This document shows, piece after piece, positions 41,501 through 52,004 of a stretch of DNA of 64,000 nt. This DNA comes from Acanthamoeba castellanii str. Neff (Eukaryota > Discosea > Longamoebia > Acanthamoebidae), in the NCBI RefSeq assembly GCF_000313135.1, contig NW_004457654.1, forward strand, positions 944,730 through 1,008,729, in the 5' to 3' direction. Position numbers and translations under genes: made by a program. The number at the start of each line of letters is the position of its first letter. Position 1 is the stretch's first letter. The notes under the pieces are model-generated. The model was not told the DNA's origin and searched no databases. It was given only the letters and a program-made list of their open reading frames with translations.

Positions 41501-43552
41501 GGTGGAATGCCGTCGCCGTATCACGCCGGCGGACCGGGCGGACACCACTCGTCGGGGCCGTCGCAGTCGTCGGCCTCGATCCAGGCGGCACTGGCCGCCA
41601 ACAAGGCCGCGTCGTCGGCCGCCACGGCCATGGCCTACCGCCAGTCGCCCTACACCCACGCCAGCACCCACACCAGCAAGTACCCCAACCTCAACTACTC
41701 TCCGCACCCGCTCAACTCGGCCGAGATCTACCACTCGGCGCCCATGACCGGCATGAAGAACAACACGAGCTCCTCCTTCTCCTTCTCCCAATTCGCGTCG
41801 ACCAAGCACCCGTTCCGCAGCAAGGACGTGCTCACGGCGCCGCTCAAGAGCGAGGAGAAGAAGCGCGGCATCTTCAGCCGCCTCAAGCGCGGCGTGACGG
41901 GCAACAAGGACAAGGACCGCGACCGTGACCGCGATCGCGACCGCGACGACGGCAGCGACATGAGCGACAGCAGCATGGCCAGCACGTGGAGCGCCACCAA
42001 GTCCGGCGGCAAGTTCAACTCGGGCAAGCTCAACAACAACAACAGCGGCGGCAAGAAGTCCGGCAAGAAGGAGAAGAAGAACAGCCTCAACAAGAAGGGC
42101 CACGGGCGGGACCGGGACCGGGACCACCACCACCACAAAGACGACAAAGACTTTGCCTTCCACAGCGAGGACCACAGCTACCATCACCGAAGCGGCGGCG
42201 GCGGCGGCGACGGCGGCGGGACGTCGGACGACGACTCGCCGATGTACGCGCCCTACGTCGCGGCGGCAGCGCCCACCGACTCAACGTCGGCCTCGACCAA
42301 CTCGATCCCGGCCCACGTGCTGTGCACCCTGCAGAAGGCCGAGGACGAGCGTATGCGCAAGCGGCTCCACGGCAACTACGACTCGGACTCGTCGACCGAG
42401 GACCTCTTCCCGCCCTACCAGCCCTCGTCGTCGACGTCGGCCTCCTCGTCCTACATCAAGCGCACCATCGAGGAGAAGTCGCGACACCTCCACCACCTCG
42501 TCGGCGGCAAGGAGATGCAGGAGCAGGAGGAGCAGGACGACCACAACGACGATCGCGATGGCGCAGAAGAGCAAGATGAGGAGGAGGAGGAGGAAGATGG
42601 AAGCGACGACGACAGTGATGACAGCGACGACGACGACGAGAGTGAGAGCGATAGCGAGGACGATGAAGAGGAGGAGGAAGAAAAGAAGAAGTCGAAGGCG
42701 AAGGAGAGCAGTCGCGCGCGGAAGGAGGACAAGAAGCGGCGACGACACGAGAAGGCGGTCGCCGCCGAAAAGAAGCAGCTGAAGGCCGAGAGGGCGGAGC
42801 GACGCAAGGAGCGCGCCGCGAAGGAGAGCGCCGCCACGACGATCACCACGGCTGCCGCCCCCAGCAGAGAGAAGAGGCGGACCAAGCAGCCCCACATCCC
42901 GGTCGCGATCATCACCAGGCCGGCGCCGGCGGCGTCGAGCGCGCCGGTATCGCTGGCGGCGACGGCCCCGCCCGGCCTGATGGAGGCCGCCCTGCTCAAC
43001 GCACCGCGGGCGCGACGCGAGCGCAAGCAGCCCAGCGAGCACCGCAGCTCCGGCAGCTCGCGCAAGGTCGACGGCAACAGCAACGGCAGCAGCAGCAGCA
43101 AGAGCGAGGAGCCGGAGGGCGTGCGGCTCGACCAGCTGGTCGCCAAGACGTCGACCTCGCCCTCGTCGTCGACGACGCTGGCGATGGGCGGCCTCGGCGT
43201 GGCCAAGCACAAGAAGGAGAAGAAGGGACAAGGAGTACAAGGAGGAGGAGGAGGAGGATCGTCGAGCGACGAGGCCGAGGCGGTGACAGCAACGTCGTCG
43301 TCATCGTCGTCATCGACGAAGAAGGAGAAGAAGTCCAAGAAGGAGAAGAGCAGCGGCGGCAAGGGCGTGGAGGAGGCCTTGCAGCGAAGACAGCCCCGGG
43401 CCGCGGTATCGCAGCAGCGATCGCCGACGTCGGCGAGCAGCGACATGACCGGCGGCGAGGAGGACGAGACGAGCGAGAAGGAGCAGAACGATCCGCAGGG
43501 CAAGAAGAAGAAGAACAAGGACGAGGAGCGCACCGTCATCGCCGTCTTCTGA
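38596..43552 (+). CDS. Dual protein kinase-SH2 protein (SHK family)
   Basis: About 1,290 residues. The kinase domain covers residues ~18-290: Gly loop IGRGSFAKVYRG, VAVK lysine, FIHRDFKLSN, VCDFGLTK and SPLYMAPEVF. A linker with EFARAVCISVGKVALPES follows. The SH2 domain lies at ~380-480: KWFHGEISTQDAEERL and GTFLVRFSSSEKGAF, where FLVR carries the phosphotyrosine-binding Arg. This kinase-then-SH2 order defines the SHK proteins of Dictyostelium and relatives, which work in phosphotyrosine signalling. The remaining ~800 residues form one uninterrupted exon of low complexity: His/Ser/Gly, then Asp/Arg, then long acidic and Lys/Glu-rich blocks. ATG 38596 precedes the domain by 17 residues. Exon 1 ends at 38736. 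Confidence 0.92.
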
Positions 43553-43742
43553 CCCCCTTCCGCAGGGCCACTGTTGCGCGCCGTGCCTCATGTCATCAAA
43601 TAATTACAACTATTTATTTCAACCAGTCGTCATGTTGCCCAGTTGAGCTTAGTGGTGACCGCCGATAACGTCAAGCAAAAGAGAGGAGCGTGAATACTGG
43701 CGGGAGACAAGTCGCCGGGGTAGCCACATCCTCCTTGCTCTT

Positions 43743-44321
43743 TCAATCCACCAGCCACTCAATGAAGTCGTGCTCCTCCCGTTCGTCCCAGACAGGCAGG
43801 GGTTGATCGTTGTCAGTCCTGCCGGCATCTTCCGTGGGTCCCACCTGCCACCAGGAACCGGGTGTGAGCAAGAGCAGAAAGGTTGGCAACAGCACAGAAG
43901 AACATGATGTGCGCACCAAGCTGCCCTGGCCTGAGCTTATTGTTGTATGGAAGGAGGGACTGGTCGCAGTACACGGCGTAGTGTAGAGGAGTGGTGGTGG
44001 TTGTTGGAAGGCCGTGTGTGGTGCAGCCGGAGAGAAGAGGAGCACCACCCCGCAGATGTGTCCTGATGAGACCGCGTAGCTCGAAGAAGGCCAGATGTGT
44101 AAGGCTGGTGTTGCTGGCCCAGTGGGAGGAATGTGGCGCTCACCGGGTGCGGTACTGGGACGAACGGGAGGAGCACCCCGTGCTTGCGCTTTACTGGTGG
44201 TTGTCGGCCGCTGGTGTGTGAACACTCTGTGAGAACCGAGGCCCTGGGTGTTGCGGAAGCTCCGGCCACACTCTTGGCAGAGCACTCGTGTTGGTCCATG
44301 GTTTGTGCAAAACGCCACCAA
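43743..44321 (-). pseudogene. C2H2 zinc-finger protein, incomplete (fragment or pseudogene)
   Basis: A single C2H2 finger is clear: CQECGRSFRNTQGLGSHRVF followed by THQR (C-x2-C-x12-H-x4-H). It is followed by Pro/Thr-rich sequence and, after a likely intron, an acidic end (DEREEHDFIEWLVD) at TGA 43743-43745. No in-frame ATG precedes the finger. A TAA lies 30 nt upstream of it in this frame, and no convincing upstream exon was found. Either a short 5' exon was missed or the gene has decayed. Confidence 0.45.
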
Positions 44322-44503
44322 CTCTTTTCGCCTTTTTAAATTTTAGTGCAAAAAAGTCATCATTTGGTCAAGTCGACAGGAATAGAATGCTGTCCACAAA
44401 AAAAGTGGTCCTGTTTGGTCTTACCCAGTCCGAGCGGCCAATGGGAGTTTTTTAAATCTGCACGTGTCTAGCTGGAGCAAGCGTACAACAGAAGTAGCCC
44501 GTA

Positions 44504-47500
44504 CTACGGGCTGTACGCGCGCTCGGCGATGGTGGGGTCCTTCGACCAGGCCTCGAAGAAGCAGTTCGCACACACCCCGCGCCTGGGCTTGTTCTGATTG
44601 TTGAGCGTCGCGCGGTGATGTCAAGCCAAGATCAAGAAAAGAAAAAGAGAAGAGCAAGGCAAGAAGAGGCTGAGGCAAACCTTGTTCTCGGGCGTGGCGT
44701 AGGCTACGGTGACCCGCGTACCCCAAAGGGGGTAGGTGGCAGGGCACGATTCGCAGGCATGCGGCAATCTTCGATGCACCGCACGCCGCCACCATCACTC
44801 GCAGTGAGTGCCATGAACCACTACTAAACGTGTGTGTGTGTGTGTGTGGGCGTACGAGTAGGTGTTACGCGCAGCGCCCACGGCCACCGAAGCAAAGCTC
44901 GGGCCGATCTTGGCCGGCGCCGTTGCCTGCACAATGCCGGCACCCACCAACACACTAACGAAACACGAAACACGAAATGAAACGAAACACGAAACGCGCA
45001 GGGTGAAACTTTGCGCGTGTGTTGCGTGTGCGGTGGCGTGCGTACTTGTTGTCGGTGAGGAAGAAGCGACCGAATGCGGGGCTCTTGGAGTAGGGTTCGA
45101 TCGCGCGGGCGACCTTGGAGGCGATGGTCATGGTGAAGAGCTTGCCCACGCCGCCCGCGGACTTCGGGTTCTGTTCGAGCACCTTCTTGGTCTTGATGTC
45201 GACGGCCTCGTGGATCGCCACCACCTGGCCCGTGAACGTGCCGCTCACGAAATGAAGCAGCGGCCGATAGCCCGCATGCTGCAGACCACACGACACACCC
45301 GATCTGAGCGACCGCACACGCACACGCACACGCACCACAGCGCACGCACGCACGCTGCTCCACGAGGGTCGTACGATTTTGAACTTGGTGGCGGGCGGGA
45401 GGGCGGGGTTGATGGAGGGGCCGAAGAAGAGGAGCACCTGCGCCATGAAGTATCGCGTCTCGACCATGAAGTCGGGCTCCTTCGCCGGGTTGTACGCCAC
45501 CCATCCGCTTCCTGCGCATCCCGCTCGTTGACTTAAGTGTCGTGTCGTGTCGTGTGTGTCGTGTGTGTCGTGTGTGTCGTGTGTCGTGTGTCGTGTGTGT
45601 CGTGTGTGTCGTGTGTGTCGTGTGTGTCGTGTGTGTCGTGTGTGTCGTGTGTGTCGTGTGTCGTGTGTCGTGTGTCGTGTGTCGTGTGCGGCGTACCGTC
45701 CTGGCCGCGCTTGTGGAAGGGCGGGATGGTCTTGCCCGAAGGGAGGAGGAGCGCCACCAGGCAGCCGGGCGGGGCCAAGTTGCGCTTCAGCTTACCATAA
45801 CCGATGCCCCACACCTGCCCAACACCGTCGTCAGCGCGTGTCGCGTGTGCGGTGGCGGGTCGCCCGCAGCTGAGATGAGCTCGTGCGCACGCGTACCGCG
45901 AGTTCCGGGCGAGTGTCCAGTGCGCTGGGGGACGGCGAAAGACGAACGGTGCTGTTGACCTTGATCCCGCCCTGCAGGACCGTGCCCAACACCACGCCTC
46001 GCTTACGCTCCTGTCCACACGACACACACGACACGACACACACGACACGACACACACGACACGACACACACGACACACACGACACACACACGACACACAA
46101 CCGCGTAAGTCATTTACGTGTCGTGTGTGTGTTTTGTCGTGTGCGACGTACGCCGGGGACGAGTGTGGTGTTCCACATCTTAACGACGCTCATGCGGAAG
46201 GGCTTCTTGGGAGCCTTCTTGGGCGTCTTGACCGCCAGCCGGACGATGGCCTCCCACAGGGTCGGACCCTGGTAGGTCAGCCTGATGTCCTCCCGCTTCT
46301 CCTCCCCTACGCGACCGCACACGCACACACACGCACACACACACGCACGACACACACACACACACACACACGCACACACAAGTTAGCGAAACGACGAGAG
46401 TGAGCCTTGAAGGTTGAAAAATCGAACCGGGCGGCACGACGGTGCGGTGCACAATGTTCCAGCCGGTGGCTGCGCTCACTGGCACGATTATAACGTTGTC
46501 TGTTTGCACGACACACGACACCCAACGTGAGAAAACGTTTGGAAATGAGGCAAAGGTGCACTGAGCGTTGTGTGCGGGTTTGTCGTCGTGCGTACCAGTC
46601 TTGACGCGACGTTTGGTGAGGATCTGGGCCAGCTGGATCTTAATCTCGTCGAACTTGGACGTGCTCCATTCCTTCGCGGGCACGTCGGTCGTCAGTATCC
46701 CTACACTCTTCCCTTCGTTCTTGTCGTAGTTCTTCTTCTTCTTCTTCTTCTTCTTCTTCTTCTTCTTCTATGCCACGGTTAATAGAGATAGGAGTGGTAC
46801 CCGTTCGTCCATCTTGTTGACCACCACAATGGAACAGCGCATGTTGGAGCCGGCAATCAGGAGCGGCGCCTGCCACCACACACACCACACACACGTGTTG
46901 GTGAGAAAACATGCGTGTCGTGTCGTGTGTGTACTCTGTGTGTCGTATGTGGTGGGTGCGTACCTCGCAGAAGGAGTCAGAGCGAGAGTATAGATCGCCC
47001 GTCTGATGCACCCGGTCGACCACCCAGACGGCCATGTCGCTCTGCGCAGATATCGGTGATACGATGAGCGACCGCACACGACACACAACGCACAACGCAC
47101 GACATGCGTGGTCGAGCACACACACACACACACACACACACCTGCAAGAAGCCGCGGAGGGTGTTCCGGAAGAAGTCGCGGTGGCCGGGCGAATCGATCA
47201 ACGTGAAACCGATCGGGTGGTGCGAACCCAGCACGTGCAGATAGTTGTTGTCCGACGTCACGCCCCGCTCGCTGTGTGCGTGTGCGTGTCAGGTATCCCT
47301 AGGCACGGGCCTAGGCAGAGGTGGAACTTCGGTACGTACCGATCGGCCTTGCGCCGGGAGGCGATGAAGGTGATCTTGGCATTGGGGCGGAGGTTGCCCA
47401 GGACCTTGGCGGCCTCGGCTGCGTTGTTGATGTCGGACTGCTTGGTCTCCCCCAGCTACGGGAGCACCACCAGCCAACGATCTCCTCGTTAGCCGCACGC

Positions 47501-48162
47501 CTCGCCCACACACGCGCGCGCACACGGCGAGCCAGAGAGAGAAAGAGGGAGGGAGTAGCGGCAAGGGGCATAATACCAGAAGCTGGAGATGGCCAGCGAG
47601 GGTGGACTTGCCCGTGCCGCAGCTCCCGATGAAGCACACGTTCACGTTACGTCTACACACGCACACGCACACGCACACGCACACGCACACGCACACGCAC
47701 ACGCACACGCACACAATCGATGGTGTGAGTAGCAACCAGAGGCGAGTAGGAGTGTTGTTTGCAGTGCAGGGGGCGAGTAGCGACGACTGGTGGTTGTTGG
47801 GTGGCGGTGGGTACCGGAAGTTGTTGGCGAGGTTGTTGTCTTTGGAGATGGCGCGAAACACGCGGCACACGGCGCCAATGACCATCAAATCCTCGACGAA
47901 CAGGAACGTGAAGATGTGTAGTAACACCTACAAGAAAAAATATAAATAAATAATAAAAATAAACACGTATTGAATGAATTTACAACAAAAGATCAGCCGA
48001 TTTTGAGAGTTTGAGAGCTTGATGGCGCCACTGTACCTCTTCAGGCATGTCACTGATCCGGATAGCGTGGGGATCGCGAGACGGGGTGGCCGCCTTGTGC
48101 GCCTCGACTCTCGACAAAAACGAGTTTACCCCCGCCATCGCCGTCTTCGCCTGCTTACTCAT
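44504..48162 (-). CDS. F-box / eEF1A-like GTPase fusion with C-terminal Cys module
   Basis: Read from ATG 48162; exon 1 is 48162-48037 (42 codons). An F-box spans the exon 1-2 junction: DMPEEVLLHIFTFLFVEDLM and GAVCRVFRAI. It is followed within about 30 residues by a full translation-factor G domain: G1 NVCFIGSCGTGKSTLAGHL, then RERGVTSDNNYLHV, G3 DSPGHRDFFRNTLRGFLQ, G4 VNKMD and G5-like SAATGWNIV. Domains 2 and 3 of eEF1A follow (PFRMSVVKMWNTTLVPGV, GVVLGTVLQGG, GYRPLLHFVSGTFTGQVV, AFGRFFLTDN). After the usual eEF1A end (PSFASVAVGAA) comes an extra segment with CESC and CANC, ending at TAG 44504-44506. F-boxes bind Skp1 in SCF ligases; eEF1A delivers aminoacyl-tRNA. The combined job is unknown. 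Confidence 0.83.
45537..45688. repeat. Intronic GTGTC/GTGTGTC repeat tract
   Basis: About 150 nt of alternating GTGTC and GTGTGTC units fill one intron of the F-box-eEF1A gene. This is antisense to the (ACACG) orientation of that gene's transcript. Confidence 0.95.
46016..46098. repeat. Intronic ACACGACAC repeat tract
   Basis: ACACG and ACACACG units fill another intron of the same gene, in the opposite orientation to the tract at 45537-45688. Confidence 0.9.
46735..46769. repeat. Intronic (CTT)n microsatellite
   Basis: About 11 CTT triplets lie in an intron of the F-box-eEF1A gene. Confidence 0.9.
47655..47714. repeat. Intronic (CACACG)n hexamer microsatellite
   Basis: Nine to ten copies of CACACG lie in the intron that separates the F-box exon from the G1-motif exon of the F-box-eEF1A gene. 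Confidence 0.95.
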
Positions 48163-48588
48163 CTCTCCTCCAAGATCTCAGTTGTCTCCTCCTTGAATTC
48201 AGATTTTGTCTTGATTTGGATTAGCCTACCTTTGGGCTGTGCTTTTTGGTTTGTTTTTTTTTCTCAGTTCTCGTTCCCTGAACCGCCCAAAGACCAAAAG
48301 TGGTAACTCAAGACTTCAATTGGGGAGAGGCCTGTTGGGTTTGAACGCGGCAAGGGCGCCAAGCAAGGCTCGATCACGGCTGTTGACGCTGACACGGACA
48401 AAGAACCGAGAGTTGGGTTGATGTGCAACACACTTCATGAATTTTCATCCTTTGGTTCGCATTGGGAGACGCTTTTTCGCCGAAACACGTAACTAAAAGT
48501 TGTAGTTTTGCTGGAGCTCAGTAAAGAACAACGGTAAAGAAGAAAGAAGGAGCAGCACAGGCAGTACAGGGAAGATCGTACGGCTCTC
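48163..48588. other. Divergent spacer upstream of the F-box-eEF1A gene
   Basis: This region lies between two divergent genes. It holds T-rich runs but no clear TATA box or ORF with support. Confidence 0.4.
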
Positions 48589-49257
48589 ATGCGGCCTGAG
48601 GACAACGAACAGGGCGCACTACTGCCGGCGAACTGCGTGGCTCGTGGCGCGGTTGAGATCTAGGCACCGGCTTGGACGCTGGGCAACGTACCCACTGTCC
48701 TTGCTGGAAGCGTTCGTCAGCGTCAACTTCATTCTTGATGTTCATCTTCTTCTCCCTGTGGCTGGGTCGACCTCAACGGTGGTGTCGCTGATCAAGCGCG
48801 GGCGATGGGGCCTCCTGAAGCACCTGAAGCACCTGAAGCGAGTGCGCGAGATGAAGAAGAACGACCCCCTCGACCAAGTGCCCCTGTACATCGACCCGCT
48901 CAACTACTACTACCATGAGCCCCGAAGGCAAGCAGAGCATCGGTACTGCGAGTTGAAGATGATTCTATGGCTTGTGATGGTTGAAGTTGTGTCTACTAAA
49001 CGAAAACGTTTTGTATGTTGCGCACAGGTGCGTTGTTGGTGAAGGTGGACACGATGGAGAAGAAGGGCGCGCTGTTCGAGTGCGGTTGTCGCTCGTTCCA
49101 GGCACCTCGAGAGCAGCAGCGACGACGCAAGGCGCGGGGCAAGGCCAAGGGCGCCGCCAAGGCTCGCTCGCGGCTGTTGACCGCCAGCTTCCACGCCACC
49201 GACCAAGGAGGACGAGTCGGGGACCTATTCATGAACATATTTAACAGAGGAATGTAG
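48589..49257 (+). CDS. Unidentified small gene (model uncertain)
   Basis: Two coding-like blocks are visible. The first (about 48790-48935) reads LIKRGRWGLLKHLKHLKRVR then MKKNDPLDQVPLYIDPLNYY, with GC-rich third positions and a twice-repeated KHL unit. The second (49028-49257) reads VKVDTMEKKGALFECGCRSF, a very basic Arg/Lys/Ala stretch, and ends DLFMNIFNRGM at TAG 49255-49257. The intron between them must lie between 48941 and 49027, but no donor joins both blocks in frame without doubt. ATG 48589 is the first upstream start. No family is recognised. Confidence 0.35.
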
Positions 49258-49293
49258 ATATAGTGGAGTTAAATAGTGTATTTACGATAACGT

Positions 49294-49659
49294 TTACCAC
49301 TGGTGTGAACTGTTGAAGACATGTCGGGCGGCGATGGGGCGCTGCTTCTCCAGGATGGCTTCCAGCAGGCCGGCGGACACCCACGGCTGGTACTCGACGG
49401 GGTGGCACCCAGCCGCCACGTGCGCCTTCAAGTCGTCCATTGACTCCATCTCTTCGTTCTTGCAACTGTGAAGCCAGGCGCGTGTTGTGAGTGTCACGTC
49501 CTGCGTGTGTGCGCGTGCGTGTGTGTGCGGTGTGTGCGTGTGTGGAACGTACCGATGGCACACGGGGTGATAGGCGCGGCAGTGGGAGAGGTGGTCGGAC
49601 ATCTGGTCGAGGTCCATTCGTGCCTCGCACTCCGAGTTCGGACACCTGACTCCCCTCAC
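49294..49659 (-). CDS. TRAF-type zinc-finger fragment or small gene (5' end unclear)
   Basis: Two exons read CPNSECEARMDLDQMSDHLS with HCRAYHPVCHR, a TRAF-type CCHC zinc motif, then CKNEEMESMDDLKAHVAAGC, ending in HVFNSSHQW at TAA 49294-49296. No ATG lies in this frame. The 5' exon may be at about 49690-49830, or these exons may be the true 3' end of the neighbouring TRAF-type gene. TRAF fingers mediate protein contacts in signalling. Confidence 0.5.
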   Translation of the reverse strand: MRGVRCPNSECEARMDLDQMSDHLSHCRAYHPVCHRYVPHTHTPHTHARAHTQDVTLTTRAWLHSCKNEEMESMDDLKAHVAAGCHPVEYQPWVSAGLLEAILEKQRPIAARHVFNSSHQW

Positions 49660-49902
49660 TTTTGAATGATAAAAGTCAGCGATTCAGCTGCAACCAAGCC
49701 CGGGGCTTCGTAGGAAAAACGCACTCGGGATCATCTCTGGGCCGACCTCAGGGTCTCCCTGGTGGACCTGCGTTGCACCACCAGAGCCGATCAGCGATGT
49801 TACGCCGAAGGCAACATTTAACAGTAGAAATGTATTCATGTATATTTCTATATGCATATATATATATGTGTGTGTATATAGATTTCTACGTAAGGTATGT
49901 CT

Positions 49903-51188
49903 AGTTGTCGCGTGAGCGGGGCCGAAAGAAAGCAGCAGGCTTCGGGCCAACCGTTTCATGGTCTTCCGCCATTTTTTGCCCGCGCCAGCCCGCCGAGAAG
50001 GAGGAACACGCTTCGGGAGGGAGTACCTCGTTCCAGTGCCGGGCGACGTCCTTCCGCCTGACCTCCTCGCTGCACACGCCGGTGTAGCTGTAGTGGTACT
50101 CCGAGTCCGTGCGCGTCTTGACGATGTCGCATCGAACCGTGTAGGCTGGCGTCATGAACGCGTTTGTAGTGTGAGCCATGTGTGTCGTGCGTGTCGTGCG
50201 TGTCGTGCGGCTTACCTTCGCATTCGGTGTTGAAGTGGTGATCCATGCCCCAGCGCTCGCCGATGTGCTGCCCGCAGCCAACCGGACACTCCAACTCTTC
50301 GGGCAACTGCAGCTCACCCAGGTCCTTATGGTTTCGATGCTCCTGTGGTGTCGTGTGCGTCGTGTGTGCGTGTGCGGTGCGTGTCGTGCGTGTCGTGTGT
50401 GAGTGTCACCCCGGTAGAACCGTCGCCGGACTGAATGGTAGATACCTGGCCCCAGTGCTGCGGCAGATCGCAAACCAGCACCTCCGCGCCACACCAACTC
50501 GGGTACGTGCCAAAGAAGATGGCGCAACGGTGGTCCGTCGCACTTCGGCACTGCGCACACCAAAGAATCGGTGATCAGGGCCGTGTGTCTTGTCGTGTGT
50601 TGTGCGCTGTCTGTTGTGTGCCGCGAGAGGACGAGGTCGAAGGGGGTGCGTACGGCGACGATGTACTTGGAGCAGAACTTGAGGTGGGCGGTCGCTTCGA
50701 CGCGCGACCCGAAGGCGCTGCCGCATTGCAGTGAACACTTGAACGTGTCCCACTCCGGACGGGTGCACACCTGCGCATGATCCTGCACGACACCCAGAGT
50801 GTGAGTGCGCACACGACAACACACATACACCGCACACGCGACACACACGCACGCACGCACACACCACACATACAGAGAGAGAGAGAGGCGTTACCTCGAC
50901 GAGGCATTGCGGGATCTGGAGGCCGCAGCGGCAGTAGGTGGTCCCGCAGTCGCAGGGCTCCACCGGCTGGAACGGCCTCGCGCCTCCCACGGCCGCAGGC
51001 GAGGGCGACGAGTAGGTTGAAGAAGAAGAAGAAGAGAACGAGGGCGTCAAGTCGGGCGTGGACATGGGGGCCTGCGGGATTGTGCGGAAAAGAACGTTGA
51101 CGTCAACACGAGGCAAGGCCAAAGCCGGAGGTGGGGAGAATGGCGAGGAGGGCACCTCGAGGTAGGGCGTGTAGCAGCTGCCGGTCAT
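49903..51188 (-). CDS. TRAF-type zinc-finger protein
   Basis: Begins at ATG 51188 with a Pro/Ser-rich leader (MTGSCYTPYLEVPSSPFSPP). Cysteine-rich TRAF-like fingers follow: CDCGTTYCRCGLQIPQCLVE, DHAQVCTRPEWDTFKCSLQC, ATAHLKFCSKYIV, then CAIFFGTYPSWCGAEVLVCD and ELECPVGCGQHIGERWGMDH. The final part includes YSYTGVCSEEVRRKDVARHW. The regular spacing of Cys and His pairs resembles TRAF fingers of the FBXO30/40 kind, but no F-box is visible. The frame runs to TAG 49903-49905. The last 30 residues look unlike protein, so splicing onto the 49294-49659 exons is possible. Introns are rich in CACACG-type repeats. Confidence 0.62.
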
Positions 51189-51360
51189 CTCGAAAAGCGA
51201 CGGTGTGGCTGGAGAGTTAGAGAACGGCGACTCTGGTTGACCTTCAGTTAGTTCATCAATTTATTTAATATTATTATTATTTGGCATATAGGCTGTGGTA
51301 TTAAACGTAAATATCAATATCAATATCAATATTAATTAATAATAATGATGATGATGATGA

Positions 51361-51583
51361 TTATAATGAAAAAAAAAAAATGGCAAGGGTGGAGGAACCG
51401 GTTGCAGGGGTGCTGCCGGTGAGGTCGGCAAAGCGTTGCCGGTACTCGTCCTCGTGAATGAAGCCCATGTCCAGGAGGTCCTTCAACTTCAGCTTCTCGC
51501 GCTCCAAGTCTACGTCTGTGGCCAATGGGGACAACTTAGCATGCCGCACAACCCTCGGCAGGCCGAGATACCGTACCTGACAT
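51361..51583 (-). CDS. 53-residue SHOCT-like small protein
   Basis: A 7-nt first coding exon (ATGTCAG, 51583-51577) joins 51515-51361 and keeps frame. It gives MSDVDLEREKLKLKDLLDMG then FIHEDEYRQRFADLTGSTPA and an apolar end (LAIFFFSL). The LKDLLDMGFIHEDEYRQRF core has the form of the short SHOCT domain (L..L.d.G.It..Ey...). A first coding exon this small is easily missed by gene finders. A minus-strand Gln-rich frame just upstream (near 51590-51610) is an alternative 5' end. Confidence 0.45.
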
Positions 51584-52004
51584 CTTCTTCCTGCTGCTGC
51601 TGCTGCTGCTCGAGTAAGTCTGGGCTTGTTGCGTTCAGTGGTGTAAGTGGGTCAGAATGCCAGTTGGTCGTTGCTGCTCTGTGGCCACCATTCGGCCAGA
51701 GCTGAAGAGGCAAATTCAGTGAAGCGGATACAATAGGAACAAAGGAAAAGAGAAAAAAATTATCAAGAAGAAAATCGTCAATGGAAAACTCCACCCTAAC
51801 CCCAAAGAACAAAGAAGAAGATGAAGCCCCCACCTCCTTGCTCAGCCCTGTTCATTGTGACCTCTCTTGCTTTGTGTGTGTCATGAACGGATGTTGCGCT
51901 TTTGCGTGGTTTGCATGGTTTGCATTTAAAAAACTGATATTAACAAGTTGCTAGTTGCTGCCAAAGGAGGGAAGATTGCCTTCTCAAGAGGAGTGAGCGA
52001 GCGC
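51584..52004. other. Spacer upstream of the SHOCT-like gene
   Basis: This stretch is T/A-richer and holds the promoter of the small gene and the 3' UTR of the GOLD-domain gene. I see no gene. Confidence 0.4.

Noticed and set aside
42281..43539. Long minus-strand frames over the SHK C-terminal tail
   Set aside because: Same strand-shadow effect; the plus-strand frame continues directly from a clear SH2 domain.
45537..46098. Dense short repeats that could be mistaken for a CRISPR array
   Set aside because: Units are 5-7 nt tandem microsatellites without spacers, inside spliced introns of a nuclear gene.
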